Origin: Verrucolacustris sp044348085
Lineage (GTDB): Bacteria; Verrucomicrobiota; Verrucomicrobiia; Methylacidiphilales; Verrucolacustridaceae
Assembly: GCA_044348085.1 (NCBI GenBank)
Contig: JBIKTM010000008.1
Location: forward strand, 1 to 64,000
DNA length: 64,000 nucleotides
Direction: 5' to 3'
The notes beneath the pieces were generated by a model, which had not been told where the DNA came from, made no database searches, and saw only the letters and a list, made by a program, of their open reading frames with translations. Within the stretch, counting starts at the first letter, position 1. Each line of letters begins with the position of its first letter. Positions 9,242-17,412 of the stretch are shown piece by piece. The position numbers and the translations under genes were made by a program.

Positions 9242-9943
9242 TTGTCATCCCCTTGGACTCTGCGTGACGCACTTCGTCCCGGCCTACTAGCCGTCCATCG
9301 ATTTTACCGCGTTTTTCTTTTTTTTCAGGCCATCGCAATCGGTCTCTACTTTTCCTATTACCATATCCCTTCAGTCCAAGCATCAGTTGATATCTTCGCA
9401 AACTGGAAAGCCTCAGGCGGCATTTTTCTCTCTGCCCTGTTGACCGCTCTCGCGGGCACACTCTTGCCTGAATCTGTCCGAACCGTAGTTGGGCCAGACC
9501 GAAGCTGGTCTCCCGATCGATTACGAAAGCTCGGGTGGAACTTTCTCTTTTTCGGGTTCAATGGACTCCTGGTAGATCTTTTTTATCTTTTCCAAGCTTT
9601 TTTGTTTGGTGTCGGCGCAAAGTGGCAGGTCGTTCTTCCCAAAATCGCTTTCGATTTTTTCTGCTTTATTCCTCTCGTTGCTCTACCCATGAGCGTCAGT
9701 TACTTTCTCTGGCTCGAACTTGGGTGGGGCCCCCTCCGCATCATACGGACTTGGAACTGGCCCCTCTATCGGGACCGCGTACTTCCGCTCCTTTTTCCAG
9801 ACTACATGTACTGGGGACCCATCCTTCTCTTTCTTTACGGTCTGCCCATGAACCTGCAGATTCCCTACTTTCTCTTGGCTTTTTCAGGCTGGAGCCTGGC
9901 ATTCGTATTTATCGGATCTCACGGGTTGCCCGCGAAAGAATAA
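9242..9943 (+). CDS. Membrane protein resembling Mpv17/PMP22 family
   Basis: 233 residues, TTG start three bases after the iscA stop; an in-frame stop just upstream excludes any longer form. Four or five membrane segments are spread through the protein. Its second half has features that remind me of the Mpv17/PMP22 family: FGFNGLLVDLFYLFQAF, a segment ending in IAFDFFCFIPL, a WP-containing NWPLYRDRVLP, then WG...YGLPMNLQIP and a final aromatic membrane helix. This is only by eye and is tentative. Mpv17 proteins are small channel-like proteins of eukaryotic organelles; a bacterial role is not known to me. Close coupling to iscA may be chance. Confidence 0.6.
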   Translation: MSSPWTLRDALRPGLLAVHRFYRVFLFFQAIAIGLYFSYYHIPSVQASVDIFANWKASGGIFLSALLTALAGTLLPESVRTVVGPDRSWSPDRLRKLGWNFLFFGFNGLLVDLFYLFQAFLFGVGAKWQVVLPKIAFDFFCFIPLVALPMSVSYFLWLELGWGPLRIIRTWNWPLYRDRVLPLLFPDYMYWGPILLFLYGLPMNLQIPYFLLAFSGWSLAFVFIGSHGLPAKE

Positions 9944-9993
9944 CACATCACTTCCACTTCCATTCATTTTCTAAACCTATAAGATTTTATCCT

Positions 9994-11760
9994 ATGCTTC
10001 GGCTCTGTTTTCTTTTGCCCTTACTGGCCACCGCTTTGTCCTCCTGCACTCCAAAATCCAAAGTAGCTCGAGAAAAACATCAACTCCCCGCTGGAGTAGA
10101 CATCTCCAAACACGAAATCGGTCGCCAAGGCGGTGTTTTTATCGACTCGACCCCTGGAGAACCCTCCACCTTCAATCCACTCGTCTCAGAAGATGCAACC
10201 TCCAGCGGATTCATTGGACTCTTTCTCGACTCCCTCGTTCACAATAACCCAGTGACCCAAGAGGTTGAGCCGGGCCTAGCCACACGCTGGGAAATTGCCC
10301 CCGACAACAAAACCTTCACTTTTTACATCCGCAAAGGCGTTTGCTGGTCGGATGGTCACCCCTTTACCGCTGATGATGTGGTCTTCACCTTTCAAGCGAT
10401 CTATGACCCACGCTTCCCAAATCGTGCGGCCTTTGACCTCTCCGTCGATGGAAAAAAATTTACGGTCGAGAAAATCGACGATCTCACCGTCCGTCTCACC
10501 ACTCCCGAAATCTACGCGCCCTTTTTGGAAACTGTCGGCGGCGTCGGGCTCCTACCAAAGCATGAACTCGAATCAGCATTCCGCGACGGATCCCTTCTCA
10601 AAGCATGGAACGTAAGTATCGCCCAAAAGGAGCCCCGTCGTCTTCTTGCCACAGGCCCCTTTCGACTTCGTTCCTACCAACCCGCCGAGCGGATTGTCTT
10701 TGAAGCCAATCCACACTACTGGCGATCCGACACGCAAGGGGTTCGTCTTCCCTACGTGGACTATCTCGTTACAAAACTCGTTAAAGATGCAAATGCCAGT
10801 ACCCTGGCTTTTGCCACTGGGCAAACGGACGCCGAAGGCCTCTCACCCGACAACGTTGCTTGGATCGATCGATACGCAGCTCGATACGGATTTTCTGTTT
10901 TTAACCGCGGCCCCTCCCCAAACACGGGATTCATCTGGTTTAACCAAAACCCGGGAAAAGACGCCTCAGGCAAACCCTTCGTCCCCCCCCACAAGCTGGC
11001 TTGGTTCACCGACAGGCGCTTTCGCCAAGCCGTATCCCATGGCATTGATCGGGAGGGACTCGTCCGCGGAGTTCTTTTTGGACGCGGCCAACCTCTTTGG
11101 GGCCCAGAAACCCCTGCAAACAAAAAGTGGTACAACCCAAATGTAACCCAGTACCCCTTTAATCCAGCCCGCTCCATAGAGCTTCTGACTCAATCTGGGT
11201 TCTCACTCGGCCCAGATCAGAAGCTGCGCGACCGTTTAGGAAATATTGTCGAATTCACCCTCAACACGAATCAGGAAAATCAACTTCGCGCAAATATGGC
11301 TACCGCGTTTAAGGAAAATATGCGTGACCTAGGCATCACAGTGAATCTCTCCTTCCTTGATTTTGGAACCTTAGTTGGAAAAATCCAAGACTCGTACGAC
11401 TATGAGGCGGGAATGCTAGGGCTGACAGGAGGCGGTGATCCAGCAGGCGGAATCTCGGTCTTCTCGTCCAAGGGTCGCCTCCATCAATGGCATCCAAACC
11501 AAAAAAGCCCGGCCACCCCTTGGGAAGCTCGTATCGATCAACTAATGTCCGACCAACTTCACACTCTCGATTATCCCACTCGGAAAAAATATTTTGATGA
11601 AGTCCAAAAAATTATGAGCGACGAAACCCCCTATATCTACCTTGTCACCGCGAACGCCTACGTCGGCTTAAAAGACCGCTGGAAAAACATCCGTATTCCC
11701 CCTCTCGGCTCTTTAGTCTGGAATCTAGACGAACTTTGGACCCCACTCATTACCCCATGA
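9994..11760 (+). CDS. Oligopeptide-binding lipoprotein (SBP family 5)
   Basis: 588 residues from the ATG at 9994. A lipoprotein signal peptide ends in the lipobox LSSC (C18), so the mature protein is anchored to a membrane. The body is a family 5 extracellular solute-binding protein, recognisable by ATRWEIAPDNKTFTFYIRKG and WSDGHPFTADDVVFTF near residues 95-130. The longer frame reaching back to 9535 overlaps the previous gene and lacks a signal. This is the first gene of a five-gene ABC importer; its stop overlaps the permease start (ATGA). A possible -10 (TATAAG) lies at 9979-9984. The substrate is likely a peptide, but other family members bind nickel or sugars. Confidence 0.92.
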   Translation: MLRLCFLLPLLATALSSCTPKSKVAREKHQLPAGVDISKHEIGRQGGVFIDSTPGEPSTFNPLVSEDATSSGFIGLFLDSLVHNNPVTQEVEPGLATRWEIAPDNKTFTFYIRKGVCWSDGHPFTADDVVFTFQAIYDPRFPNRAAFDLSVDGKKFTVEKIDDLTVRLTTPEIYAPFLETVGGVGLLPKHELESAFRDGSLLKAWNVSIAQKEPRRLLATGPFRLRSYQPAERIVFEANPHYWRSDTQGVRLPYVDYLVTKLVKDANASTLAFATGQTDAEGLSPDNVAWIDRYAARYGFSVFNRGPSPNTGFIWFNQNPGKDASGKPFVPPHKLAWFTDRRFRQAVSHGIDREGLVRGVLFGRGQPLWGPETPANKKWYNPNVTQYPFNPARSIELLTQSGFSLGPDQKLRDRLGNIVEFTLNTNQENQLRANMATAFKENMRDLGITVNLSFLDFGTLVGKIQDSYDYEAGMLGLTGGGDPAGGISVFSSKGRLHQWHPNQKSPATPWEARIDQLMSDQLHTLDYPTRKKYFDEVQKIMSDETPYIYLVTANAYVGLKDRWKNIRIPPLGSLVWNLDELWTPLITP

Positions 11761-12725
11761 CGCTCTTCATTCTCCGACGCTTGTTCGCCCTTCTGCCCAT
11801 GCTTTTTGCAGTGACTCTATTGGTCTTTGCGCTCATGAGTCTTGCTCCAGGCGATTTTCTGACACCTGTAAAAGCCCAACGCGATATTAACCCGGCCCTA
11901 ATCGCGGAGTTGCAAAAATCCTTCGGCTTGGATCGTCCGTGGTATGAGCAGTACGCACTTTGGCTGGGGAATGTCCTGCATCTCGATTTTGGTTACTCAT
12001 GGACTTACAAGGTTCCAGTCGCACAACTCATCGCCCAACGTGCTCCAGCCACCCTTCTACTCAGTCTTACCTCCCTTCTTCTCGCGTGGACCCTGGCCAT
12101 TCCTCTGGCTGTCCTCGCCGCCGCACGCCCAGGTGGATGGATCGATCGCATCACCTCTGCCGCTGCCTACTTTGCTTTGGCCATTCCCGAGTTCTTTCTT
12201 GCCCTGCTTGCCGTTTGGATGGCCGCACGAACAGGTTGGTTTCCCATCGGTGGTCTGACCTCTCTCGATCACGACTTCCTTTCTCCCTCCTCACAGCTTC
12301 TCGATATCGCTTACCACCTGATTCTTCCCACACTCGTTCTTGGGCTCGGAGGAGTCGCCGGCACTCTCCGAGTTCTTCGTGCGAATGTACTCGATGTCCT
12401 TCAAGCCGAATATGTCACTGCCGCCCGAGCCAAAGGCCTTCCTGAAAAAATTGTTCTTTTTCGCCATGTCCTCCGCAACGCCCTCAATCCCCTCTTGAGC
12501 ACGGTCGGTTACGCCTTCGCGGGCCTTCTCAGTGGATCCCTACTCGTTGAAAACGTAATGAACTACCCCGGCCTAGGCCGTCTCGTGTACGAAGCCTTTA
12601 TCCGCGAAGATCAATTTGTCGTCCTCGGATCTGTTGTCGTGGGTTGCTCTCTTCTGATCATCGGAAATCTTTTATCCGATCTTGCTCTCGCCTGGTCCGA
12701 CCCAAGGGTTCGTTATGGCCGCTGA
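11757..12725 (+). CDS. Oligopeptide ABC transporter permease (OppB/DppB)
   Basis: 322 residues from the ATG at 11757, which overlaps the stop of the binding-protein gene; a start 7 codons earlier is possible but lies inside that gene. It has six membrane segments and the permease signature EYVTAARAKGLPEKIVLFRH near residues 221-240, the loop that contacts the ATPases. The N-terminal ILRRLFALLPMLFAVTLLVF is characteristic of OppB/DppB. It forms the inner-membrane channel with the next permease. The two permease genes overlap by 11 bp. Confidence 0.93.
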   Translation: MTLFILRRLFALLPMLFAVTLLVFALMSLAPGDFLTPVKAQRDINPALIAELQKSFGLDRPWYEQYALWLGNVLHLDFGYSWTYKVPVAQLIAQRAPATLLLSLTSLLLAWTLAIPLAVLAAARPGGWIDRITSAAAYFALAIPEFFLALLAVWMAARTGWFPIGGLTSLDHDFLSPSSQLLDIAYHLILPTLVLGLGGVAGTLRVLRANVLDVLQAEYVTAARAKGLPEKIVLFRHVLRNALNPLLSTVGYAFAGLLSGSLLVENVMNYPGLGRLVYEAFIREDQFVVLGSVVVGCSLLIIGNLLSDLALAWSDPRVRYGR

Positions 12726-13767
12726 TATTGTACGGGCTCTCCTTCGTCGTCCTGCGGGCTTGATCTCTGCCTGTCTCCTTATCGTTTTATATGGGGCTGC
12801 ACTTTTCGCTCCGTTCCTCTCTCCATCAATTCCCTCTGCACAGAATCTTCAGCGCACATATCATCCACCCACTGCACTCATCTGGCAAAACGGGCGCCTT
12901 TGTGTCCAGCGCTACAAGCTGGTGGATCCCTCCACGGCCTCGTATCAACCTCTACCCGACGAAGCCATCCCGTTACAATGGTTCTCAAAAGGCGTTTCGT
13001 ATAAATTTTTAGGCCTGATCCCTGCCGATCGTCACCTTTTTACCATCCCAACTTCTGATCCCATTTATCTACTAGGCAGTGATGCCACAGGCCGCGATGT
13101 GTTCACCCGACTCCTCTATGGTGCGGGGATCTCCTTAAGTATCGGCCTGATCGGAGTCGCCTTGACCAGTTTCCTGGGGCTCACCATCGGGGGTCTTGCG
13201 GGTTATCTGGGGGGCTGGCCCGATACTCTTGCAATGCGCCTGACCGAATTCCTCATGGCTGTTCCTGGTCTCTATCTCCTTCTGGCCCTGCGGGCCGCTC
13301 TTTCTTCTCGGTTCCCGTCCGATGCCACCTTCCTACTCATCGTGGTAATTCTTTCCGCTCTGGGTTGGGCAGGCACTGCGCGAGTCGTCCGAGGCCTTGT
13401 CCTCTCACTCCGTGAGCGCCCCTTCATCTTGGCCGCAAATATTTTGGGTCAACGCCCTTGGACGATTCTCTTTCGACATCTTCTTCCGAATACGTTCAGC
13501 TACCTCATCGTCGCCGCCACTCTCAGCGTCCCCGGCTATATTCTCGGCGAAGCTGCCCTCAGCTTCCTCGGCTTGGGAATTCAGGAACCGGCCTCTTCTT
13601 GGGGTCTGATGCTCGGCCAAGCCCAAGACATTAAGATTTTTATGCTCAACTTCTGGTGGCTGCTTACCCCAGGACTTGCCATCATCCTGACTGTGATCGC
13701 TTTCAACCTTCTCGGCGACGCCCTGCGCGATGCCGTAGATCCAAAATTTAGGCTCCCTGGACGATGA
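12715..13767 (+). CDS. Oligopeptide ABC transporter permease (OppC/DppC)
   Basis: 350 residues from the ATG at 12715. A first membrane helix at about residues 17-37 is followed by a large periplasmic loop (about 40-130) of the kind that distinguishes the longer YejE/AppC-like permeases from the plain 300-residue OppC. SDATGRDVFTRLLYGAGISL starts the core permease domain, and ERPFILAANILGQRPWTILF is the ATPase-contact loop. It pairs with the preceding permease. Its stop overlaps the start of the first ATPase gene (ATGA). Confidence 0.93.
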   Translation: MAADIVRALLRRPAGLISACLLIVLYGAALFAPFLSPSIPSAQNLQRTYHPPTALIWQNGRLCVQRYKLVDPSTASYQPLPDEAIPLQWFSKGVSYKFLGLIPADRHLFTIPTSDPIYLLGSDATGRDVFTRLLYGAGISLSIGLIGVALTSFLGLTIGGLAGYLGGWPDTLAMRLTEFLMAVPGLYLLLALRAALSSRFPSDATFLLIVVILSALGWAGTARVVRGLVLSLRERPFILAANILGQRPWTILFRHLLPNTFSYLIVAATLSVPGYILGEAALSFLGLGIQEPASSWGLMLGQAQDIKIFMLNFWWLLTPGLAIILTVIAFNLLGDALRDAVDPKFRLPGR

Positions 13768-14603
13768 ATCTTCTCGAAGTCAAAAATCTAACTGTCTCCT
13801 TTCACTCAGGCCCAAAACCTGTAGTCGCAGTCGACAATCTCTCCTTCTCGATTCAACCCGGAGAGACCGTCGCCGTAGTGGGAGAAAGCGGTTCCGGCAA
13901 AACCACCGCCGCCCTTGCCTTAACCCGCCTAACTCCGCCTCCCCCCACCTGCACTCTTCAGGGGAAAGTTCTCTGGCAGGATGGGACTGATCTGCTCACC
14001 TGCTCCAACTCCCTCTTACGCCAAGCTCGGGGAGGCAAAGTTGCCTACATCTTTCAAGAGCCCTCCACTTCTCTCAACCCCGTATTCTCTGTGGGTTTTC
14101 AGATTGCCGAGGCTTTGCGACTCCACCAACCCAACCTGCCCAACACGTCAGACGAGGTAACTCGCTTGCTTGGCCTCGTGGGGATTCGCCAACCCGAACT
14201 TCGTGCTCGAGATTACCCCCACCAACTCTCAGGCGGAATGCAGCAACGCGCGATGATTGCCATGGCCCTAGCTTGCCAACCAAAGCTACTCGTTGCCGAT
14301 GAACCTACCACGGCTCTCGACGTCACTATTCAAGCCCAGATCCTCGATCTTCTTAGGGAACTGCGTCAGAAACTTGGAATGTCCGTACTCCTGATCACCC
14401 ATAACTTCGGAATCGTGGCAAACTTTGCCGATCGTGTTCTTGTAATGCTCGAGGGAAAACTTGTTGAGGAAGGTCCCGTAAAACAAATTCTCAGCTCCCC
14501 TCAACACCCCTACACCAAGGCACTTCTCGACTGCATTCCCAGGCTGGGTCAAAAAACCAAACGTCTTGCCTCCATTGATCGCACCACCCTCGTTGCAAAA
14601 TGA
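13764..14603 (+). CDS. Oligopeptide ABC transporter ATPase (OppD/DppD)
   Basis: 279 residues. Walker A is GESGSGKT at residues about 40-47; the Q-loop is in YIFQEPSTSLNP; the signature is LSGGMQQRAMIAMAL; Walker B is LLVADEPTTALDVT; and the switch histidine is in LLITHNFG. Residues after about 235 form the oligopeptide-transporter C-terminal extension, which usually carries Cys ligands for a cluster (one Cys, in LLDCIPRLG, is seen here). It powers peptide import with its partner ATPase. Start and stop both overlap neighbours by the ATGA pattern, so the unit is tightly coupled. Confidence 0.94.
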   Translation: MNLLEVKNLTVSFHSGPKPVVAVDNLSFSIQPGETVAVVGESGSGKTTAALALTRLTPPPPTCTLQGKVLWQDGTDLLTCSNSLLRQARGGKVAYIFQEPSTSLNPVFSVGFQIAEALRLHQPNLPNTSDEVTRLLGLVGIRQPELRARDYPHQLSGGMQQRAMIAMALACQPKLLVADEPTTALDVTIQAQILDLLRELRQKLGMSVLLITHNFGIVANFADRVLVMLEGKLVEEGPVKQILSSPQHPYTKALLDCIPRLGQKTKRLASIDRTTLVAK

Positions 14604-15394
14604 ATACTCCACTTCTTGAAGTCAAAAATCTCTCCGTTCATTTTCCTGTCCGATCAGGACTTCTCCAGCGCCCCACAGGTGTAGTCAAAGCTCTCGACGA
14701 CGTTTCCCTGAAAATCGAACAGGGCACCACCCTGGGCTTAGTCGGCGAAAGCGGATCAGGCAAAACCACACTCGGACGAGTGATCGTTCGCCTAGTTGAT
14801 CCCACGTCTGGCTCGGTTTCCTATCAGGGCAAACCGATCACTTCCCTCTCTGGGGCTGAACTTCGCCCCTACCGCAAAAAGATTCAGATGGTTTTCCAGG
14901 ATCCTTACAACTCTCTCAATCCACGACTTCGGATTGGAACTATCCTAGCTGAACCCCTTGAAATTCACTTTCCACAAATGACAACCTCGGATCGCATGGA
15001 TCGCGTGGACGAGCTTCTTCGCATCGTGGGACTTGATCCTGCCTTTGCACGCCGATTTCCACATGAGTTCAGCGGAGGTCAGCGCCAACGAATCGGGATT
15101 GCTCGCGCTCTCGCTGTCGAACCTGAGTTCATCATCTGCGACGAACCCGTCAGCGCCTTGGACGTCTCCGTCCAAGCTCAGATCGTGAATCTTCTAATGG
15201 ATCTTCAGGAAAAACTTGGCCTGACCTATCTTTTTATCGCTCACGATCTCGCCGTCGTGGAACACGTCAGCGACCAGATCGCCGTCCTGGAACATGGCAA
15301 ACTTGTTGAGGAGGGCCCATCGGAAACCATCACGACCCACCCCACCCACCCGTACACCAAGCGCCTTCTCGCCTCGATTCCATATCTGGCCTAA
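14600..15394 (+). CDS. Oligopeptide ABC transporter ATPase (OppF/DppF)
   Basis: 264 residues. Walker A is GESGSGKT near residue 50, the signature is FSGGQRQRIGIARAL, and Walker B is FIICDEPVSALDVS, the family-typical form for OppF/DppF, followed by FIAHDLAVVEHVSD. It ends with the HPYTKRLLASIP tail common to these ATPases. It is the last gene of the transporter operon. Around 100 bp of AT-rich non-coding sequence follow, and no clear terminator hairpin was seen there. Confidence 0.94.
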   Translation: MNTPLLEVKNLSVHFPVRSGLLQRPTGVVKALDDVSLKIEQGTTLGLVGESGSGKTTLGRVIVRLVDPTSGSVSYQGKPITSLSGAELRPYRKKIQMVFQDPYNSLNPRLRIGTILAEPLEIHFPQMTTSDRMDRVDELLRIVGLDPAFARRFPHEFSGGQRQRIGIARALAVEPEFIICDEPVSALDVSVQAQIVNLLMDLQEKLGLTYLFIAHDLAVVEHVSDQIAVLEHGKLVEEGPSETITTHPTHPYTKRLLASIPYLA

Positions 15395-15494
15395 CCAACA
15401 ATTTAAAAAGAAAGTATCTTTAGATCACAAACAACACCTGTAAGCAGATATACACAATGGGTTTGAGTAGCTTGATAGCTCATAATTGGAATAT

Positions 15495-16091
15495 CTACCT
15501 ACACCAAATTCCCTCACTAGGACGAACTCCTTCCCGCAAAACCACCCAAGATTTATCCAAAAGTTGACCAGATTTTAATCCCTCAAGCTTTTCAGGCGAC
15601 TGCTCAAGGACTTTTCTGTCAGACTTAACCAAATATTTATTTGTATCTGAAGTCGAACGAACAAGAACGGCATAACCAAAATACTCGAATCCATATTTTC
15701 CACTTCCAACTTTATCATAAACAGTCGATATGGGTTCTGCGTGCATTCGCAAACTACCTTGTAATGGCAGTTCACCCTCACCCTCTTGAATTGAAAACAC
15801 TAAGCATTCCGCTTTTGCGGATTCAATTCCGCAAGGTTTTCCAAAAAGAATTAATCTCCACTTAAATCCACCCAATGGCTCTTTAAGAGAACTACCGTCA
15901 TCGCGAAGGGTTACAAATCCTCCGATATCTTGTCGCTTATCATTGATTGATCCATAGTGATTTGAGGATTTTTTGGATAACTGATCATCCGTCTTAAGGC
16001 GCGATAAATCCAATTCTGCGTAACATGTTCCAGAAATAAACATTATCATATGGACAGCGAAAGCTAAATTCGAGTTCGTCCAACTTATCAT
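15495..16091 (-). CDS. Secreted orphan protein, low-GC gene
   Basis: 198 residues. The N-terminus (MISWTNSNLAFAVHMIMFIS) reads as a signal peptide with a likely cleavage after CYA near residue 24. The mature protein is polar, with no family I can recognise. The segment from about 15395 to 16270 is visibly more A/T-rich than its neighbours and lies just 3 prime of tRNA-Leu on the same strand, a layout typical of tRNA-associated gene acquisition. No integrase is present in the window. The gene may be a recent arrival or a fast-evolving local gene. Confidence 0.6.
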   Translation of the reverse strand: MISWTNSNLAFAVHMIMFISGTCYAELDLSRLKTDDQLSKKSSNHYGSINDKRQDIGGFVTLRDDGSSLKEPLGGFKWRLILFGKPCGIESAKAECLVFSIQEGEGELPLQGSLRMHAEPISTVYDKVGSGKYGFEYFGYAVLVRSTSDTNKYLVKSDRKVLEQSPEKLEGLKSGQLLDKSWVVLREGVRPSEGIWCR

Positions 16092-16270
16092 CCCTCTTTT
16101 TTTATGTAATTAGTATAATGGATCAAGACATTTATATTCGCTTTCTTCCTTCGCTTCTTTTACCCCGACCTTATTTCGAATGCCATAGGGTCTTAACCCC
16201 ATAATCCCCAGATCCTTCTGGACCCAATCCTTGATCGCATCCGGCAGATGGAATCTCTCGCTTGCTTCGC

Positions 16271-16352
16271 TGCGCTCGAGAGGATTTGAACCTCCAAGGG
16301 TTGCCCCACTAGAACCTGAATCTAGCGCGTCTGCCAGTTTCGCCACGAGCGC
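16271..16352 (-). tRNA. tRNA-Leu (CAG anticodon)
   Basis: Read on the minus strand from 16352, the 7 bp acceptor stem GCGCTCG pairs with CGAGCGC at 16272-16278. The anticodon stem CTAGA/TCTAG encloses the loop TTCAGGT, so the anticodon is CAG. A class II variable arm and a GGAGG-TTCAAAT-CCTCT T-arm follow. The discriminator base is A. The 3 prime CCA is not encoded. A translated frame through this gene is an artefact. Confidence 0.95.
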
Positions 16353-16407
16353 GGAAGTTCAAACAATGCACCATTTCCCTAACCATTCCAACTTTTCTCA
16401 CCCGACC

Positions 16408-17331
16408 CTACTCAGGCCTATTTCCTGCCGCCAGCAAAGTCTGGAACCCCGGGCCCTCTTTCTCTTTTGCCACAACCTCGACAGACACTCCTTCAAATTT
16501 TGCTTCTCGCATCAACCGCGCCAACTCCGCAGGAGAAAAACCTAGCCATACATCCGCATACATTTCACGAGCTGCCTCAAATGTATGCTCCACAAGATCT
16601 AAAACTAGAAGCGTCCCCCCAGGTCGAAGAATTTTCCACGCAGCCTCCAGCACTCGAGGAGGATGTACCGCGTGATGTAATGCCTGACTCAAAATGGCCA
16701 CATCCACCGACCCAAGCCGAATCGGTGGGTTCTCCATGTCTCCCAACCGATACTCCAGATTTTTCAATCCGCTTCGTTTGGCCAAATCTCGCCCCACCTC
16801 CACCATTCGAGGCGAGTGATCGACCGCAATCACCTTCTTAGCACGCGCTGCGAGAAGTTGAGAAATCAATCCCTCCCCTGCACCTAAATCCGCGTACACC
16901 TGACGGGGCGCCAGGGCCAAAAGCAACCGCCCCACCGCCTCCCAAGATCGACCCGGACAATACTTCTTACCCAACCGACCCGCGACTGCGTCAAAGTACC
17001 TTTTCGACTTCTCCTGCCGTTGCCCCAACACGCGCCGCAATGCCTCCCCATCCCGCGCCTGTGTTCCTAGCTCCCCCGCCGCACCTTCAGCCAAAGACCA
17101 TATCTCCCTCGCCATCTCCGCTCGCCGATAATAAGCCTTTTGTCCCTCTCTTCGGTCGCGCAATAAACCCACCGACTTGAGTTGTGCAAGGTGATTGGAA
17201 ATCCTCGACTGCCCAATCCCTAAAACCTCCTGCAACTCCGCAACCGAAAGCTCATTCTCACGCAACGCGGCTAAAATCCGTAGACGAGTTGGATCCGCCA
17301 ACGCACTCAAAAGCTTAACTCGATGACTCAT
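16408..17331 (-). CDS. ArsR-family regulator fused to SAM methyltransferase (SahR-like)
   Basis: 307 residues. Residues 1-90 are a winged helix of the ArsR type (LADPTRLRILAALRENELSV, then IGQSRISNHLAQLKSVGLL), with no cysteine metal site in the usual place. Residues about 120-300 are a class I methyltransferase fold: YADLGAGEGLISQLL is motif I and the central GSVDVAILSQALHH and LRPGGTLLVLDL follow. ArsR regulators of this kind next to SAM-cycle genes, with or without a methyltransferase domain, are known as SahR and respond to S-adenosylhomocysteine. It is divergent from metK-ahcY with an 81 bp gap to the metK start. I infer that it represses this pair. Confidence 0.85.
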   Translation of the reverse strand: MSHRVKLLSALADPTRLRILAALRENELSVAELQEVLGIGQSRISNHLAQLKSVGLLRDRREGQKAYYRRAEMAREIWSLAEGAAGELGTQARDGEALRRVLGQRQEKSKRYFDAVAGRLGKKYCPGRSWEAVGRLLLALAPRQVYADLGAGEGLISQLLAARAKKVIAVDHSPRMVEVGRDLAKRSGLKNLEYRLGDMENPPIRLGSVDVAILSQALHHAVHPPRVLEAAWKILRPGGTLLVLDLVEHTFEAAREMYADVWLGFSPAELARLMREAKFEGVSVEVVAKEKEGPGFQTLLAAGNRPE

Positions 17332-17353
17332 GCTTCATATAGATTCATCATCT

Positions 17354-17363
17354 TATCATGATA
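17354..17363. promoter_or_regulatory. Candidate SahR-type operator
   Basis: TATCATGATA is a perfect 10 bp palindrome within the 81 bp gap between the divergent regulator and metK genes, followed immediately by TATCAATA, a partial second half-site. This is the only clear dyad in the gap, so it is the natural place for the regulator encoded at 17331 to bind. No SAM riboswitch is seen before metK. The link to the regulator is inferred from position only. Confidence 0.5.
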
Positions 17364-17412
17364 TATCAATATTTATTCTTGCCTGCTTTCACTTTTGCGA
17401 TACGTTGAATCA

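Noticed and set aside
16110..16346. Minus-strand ORF with MAKLADALDSGSSG start
   Set aside because: It is a translation through tRNA-Leu; this string is a known artefact of tRNA-Leu genes. The part past the tRNA has no recognisable family.
17332..17412. SAM riboswitch upstream of metK
   Set aside because: The 81 bp gap is too short for known SAM riboswitches, and no conserved core was seen; a protein operator fits better.
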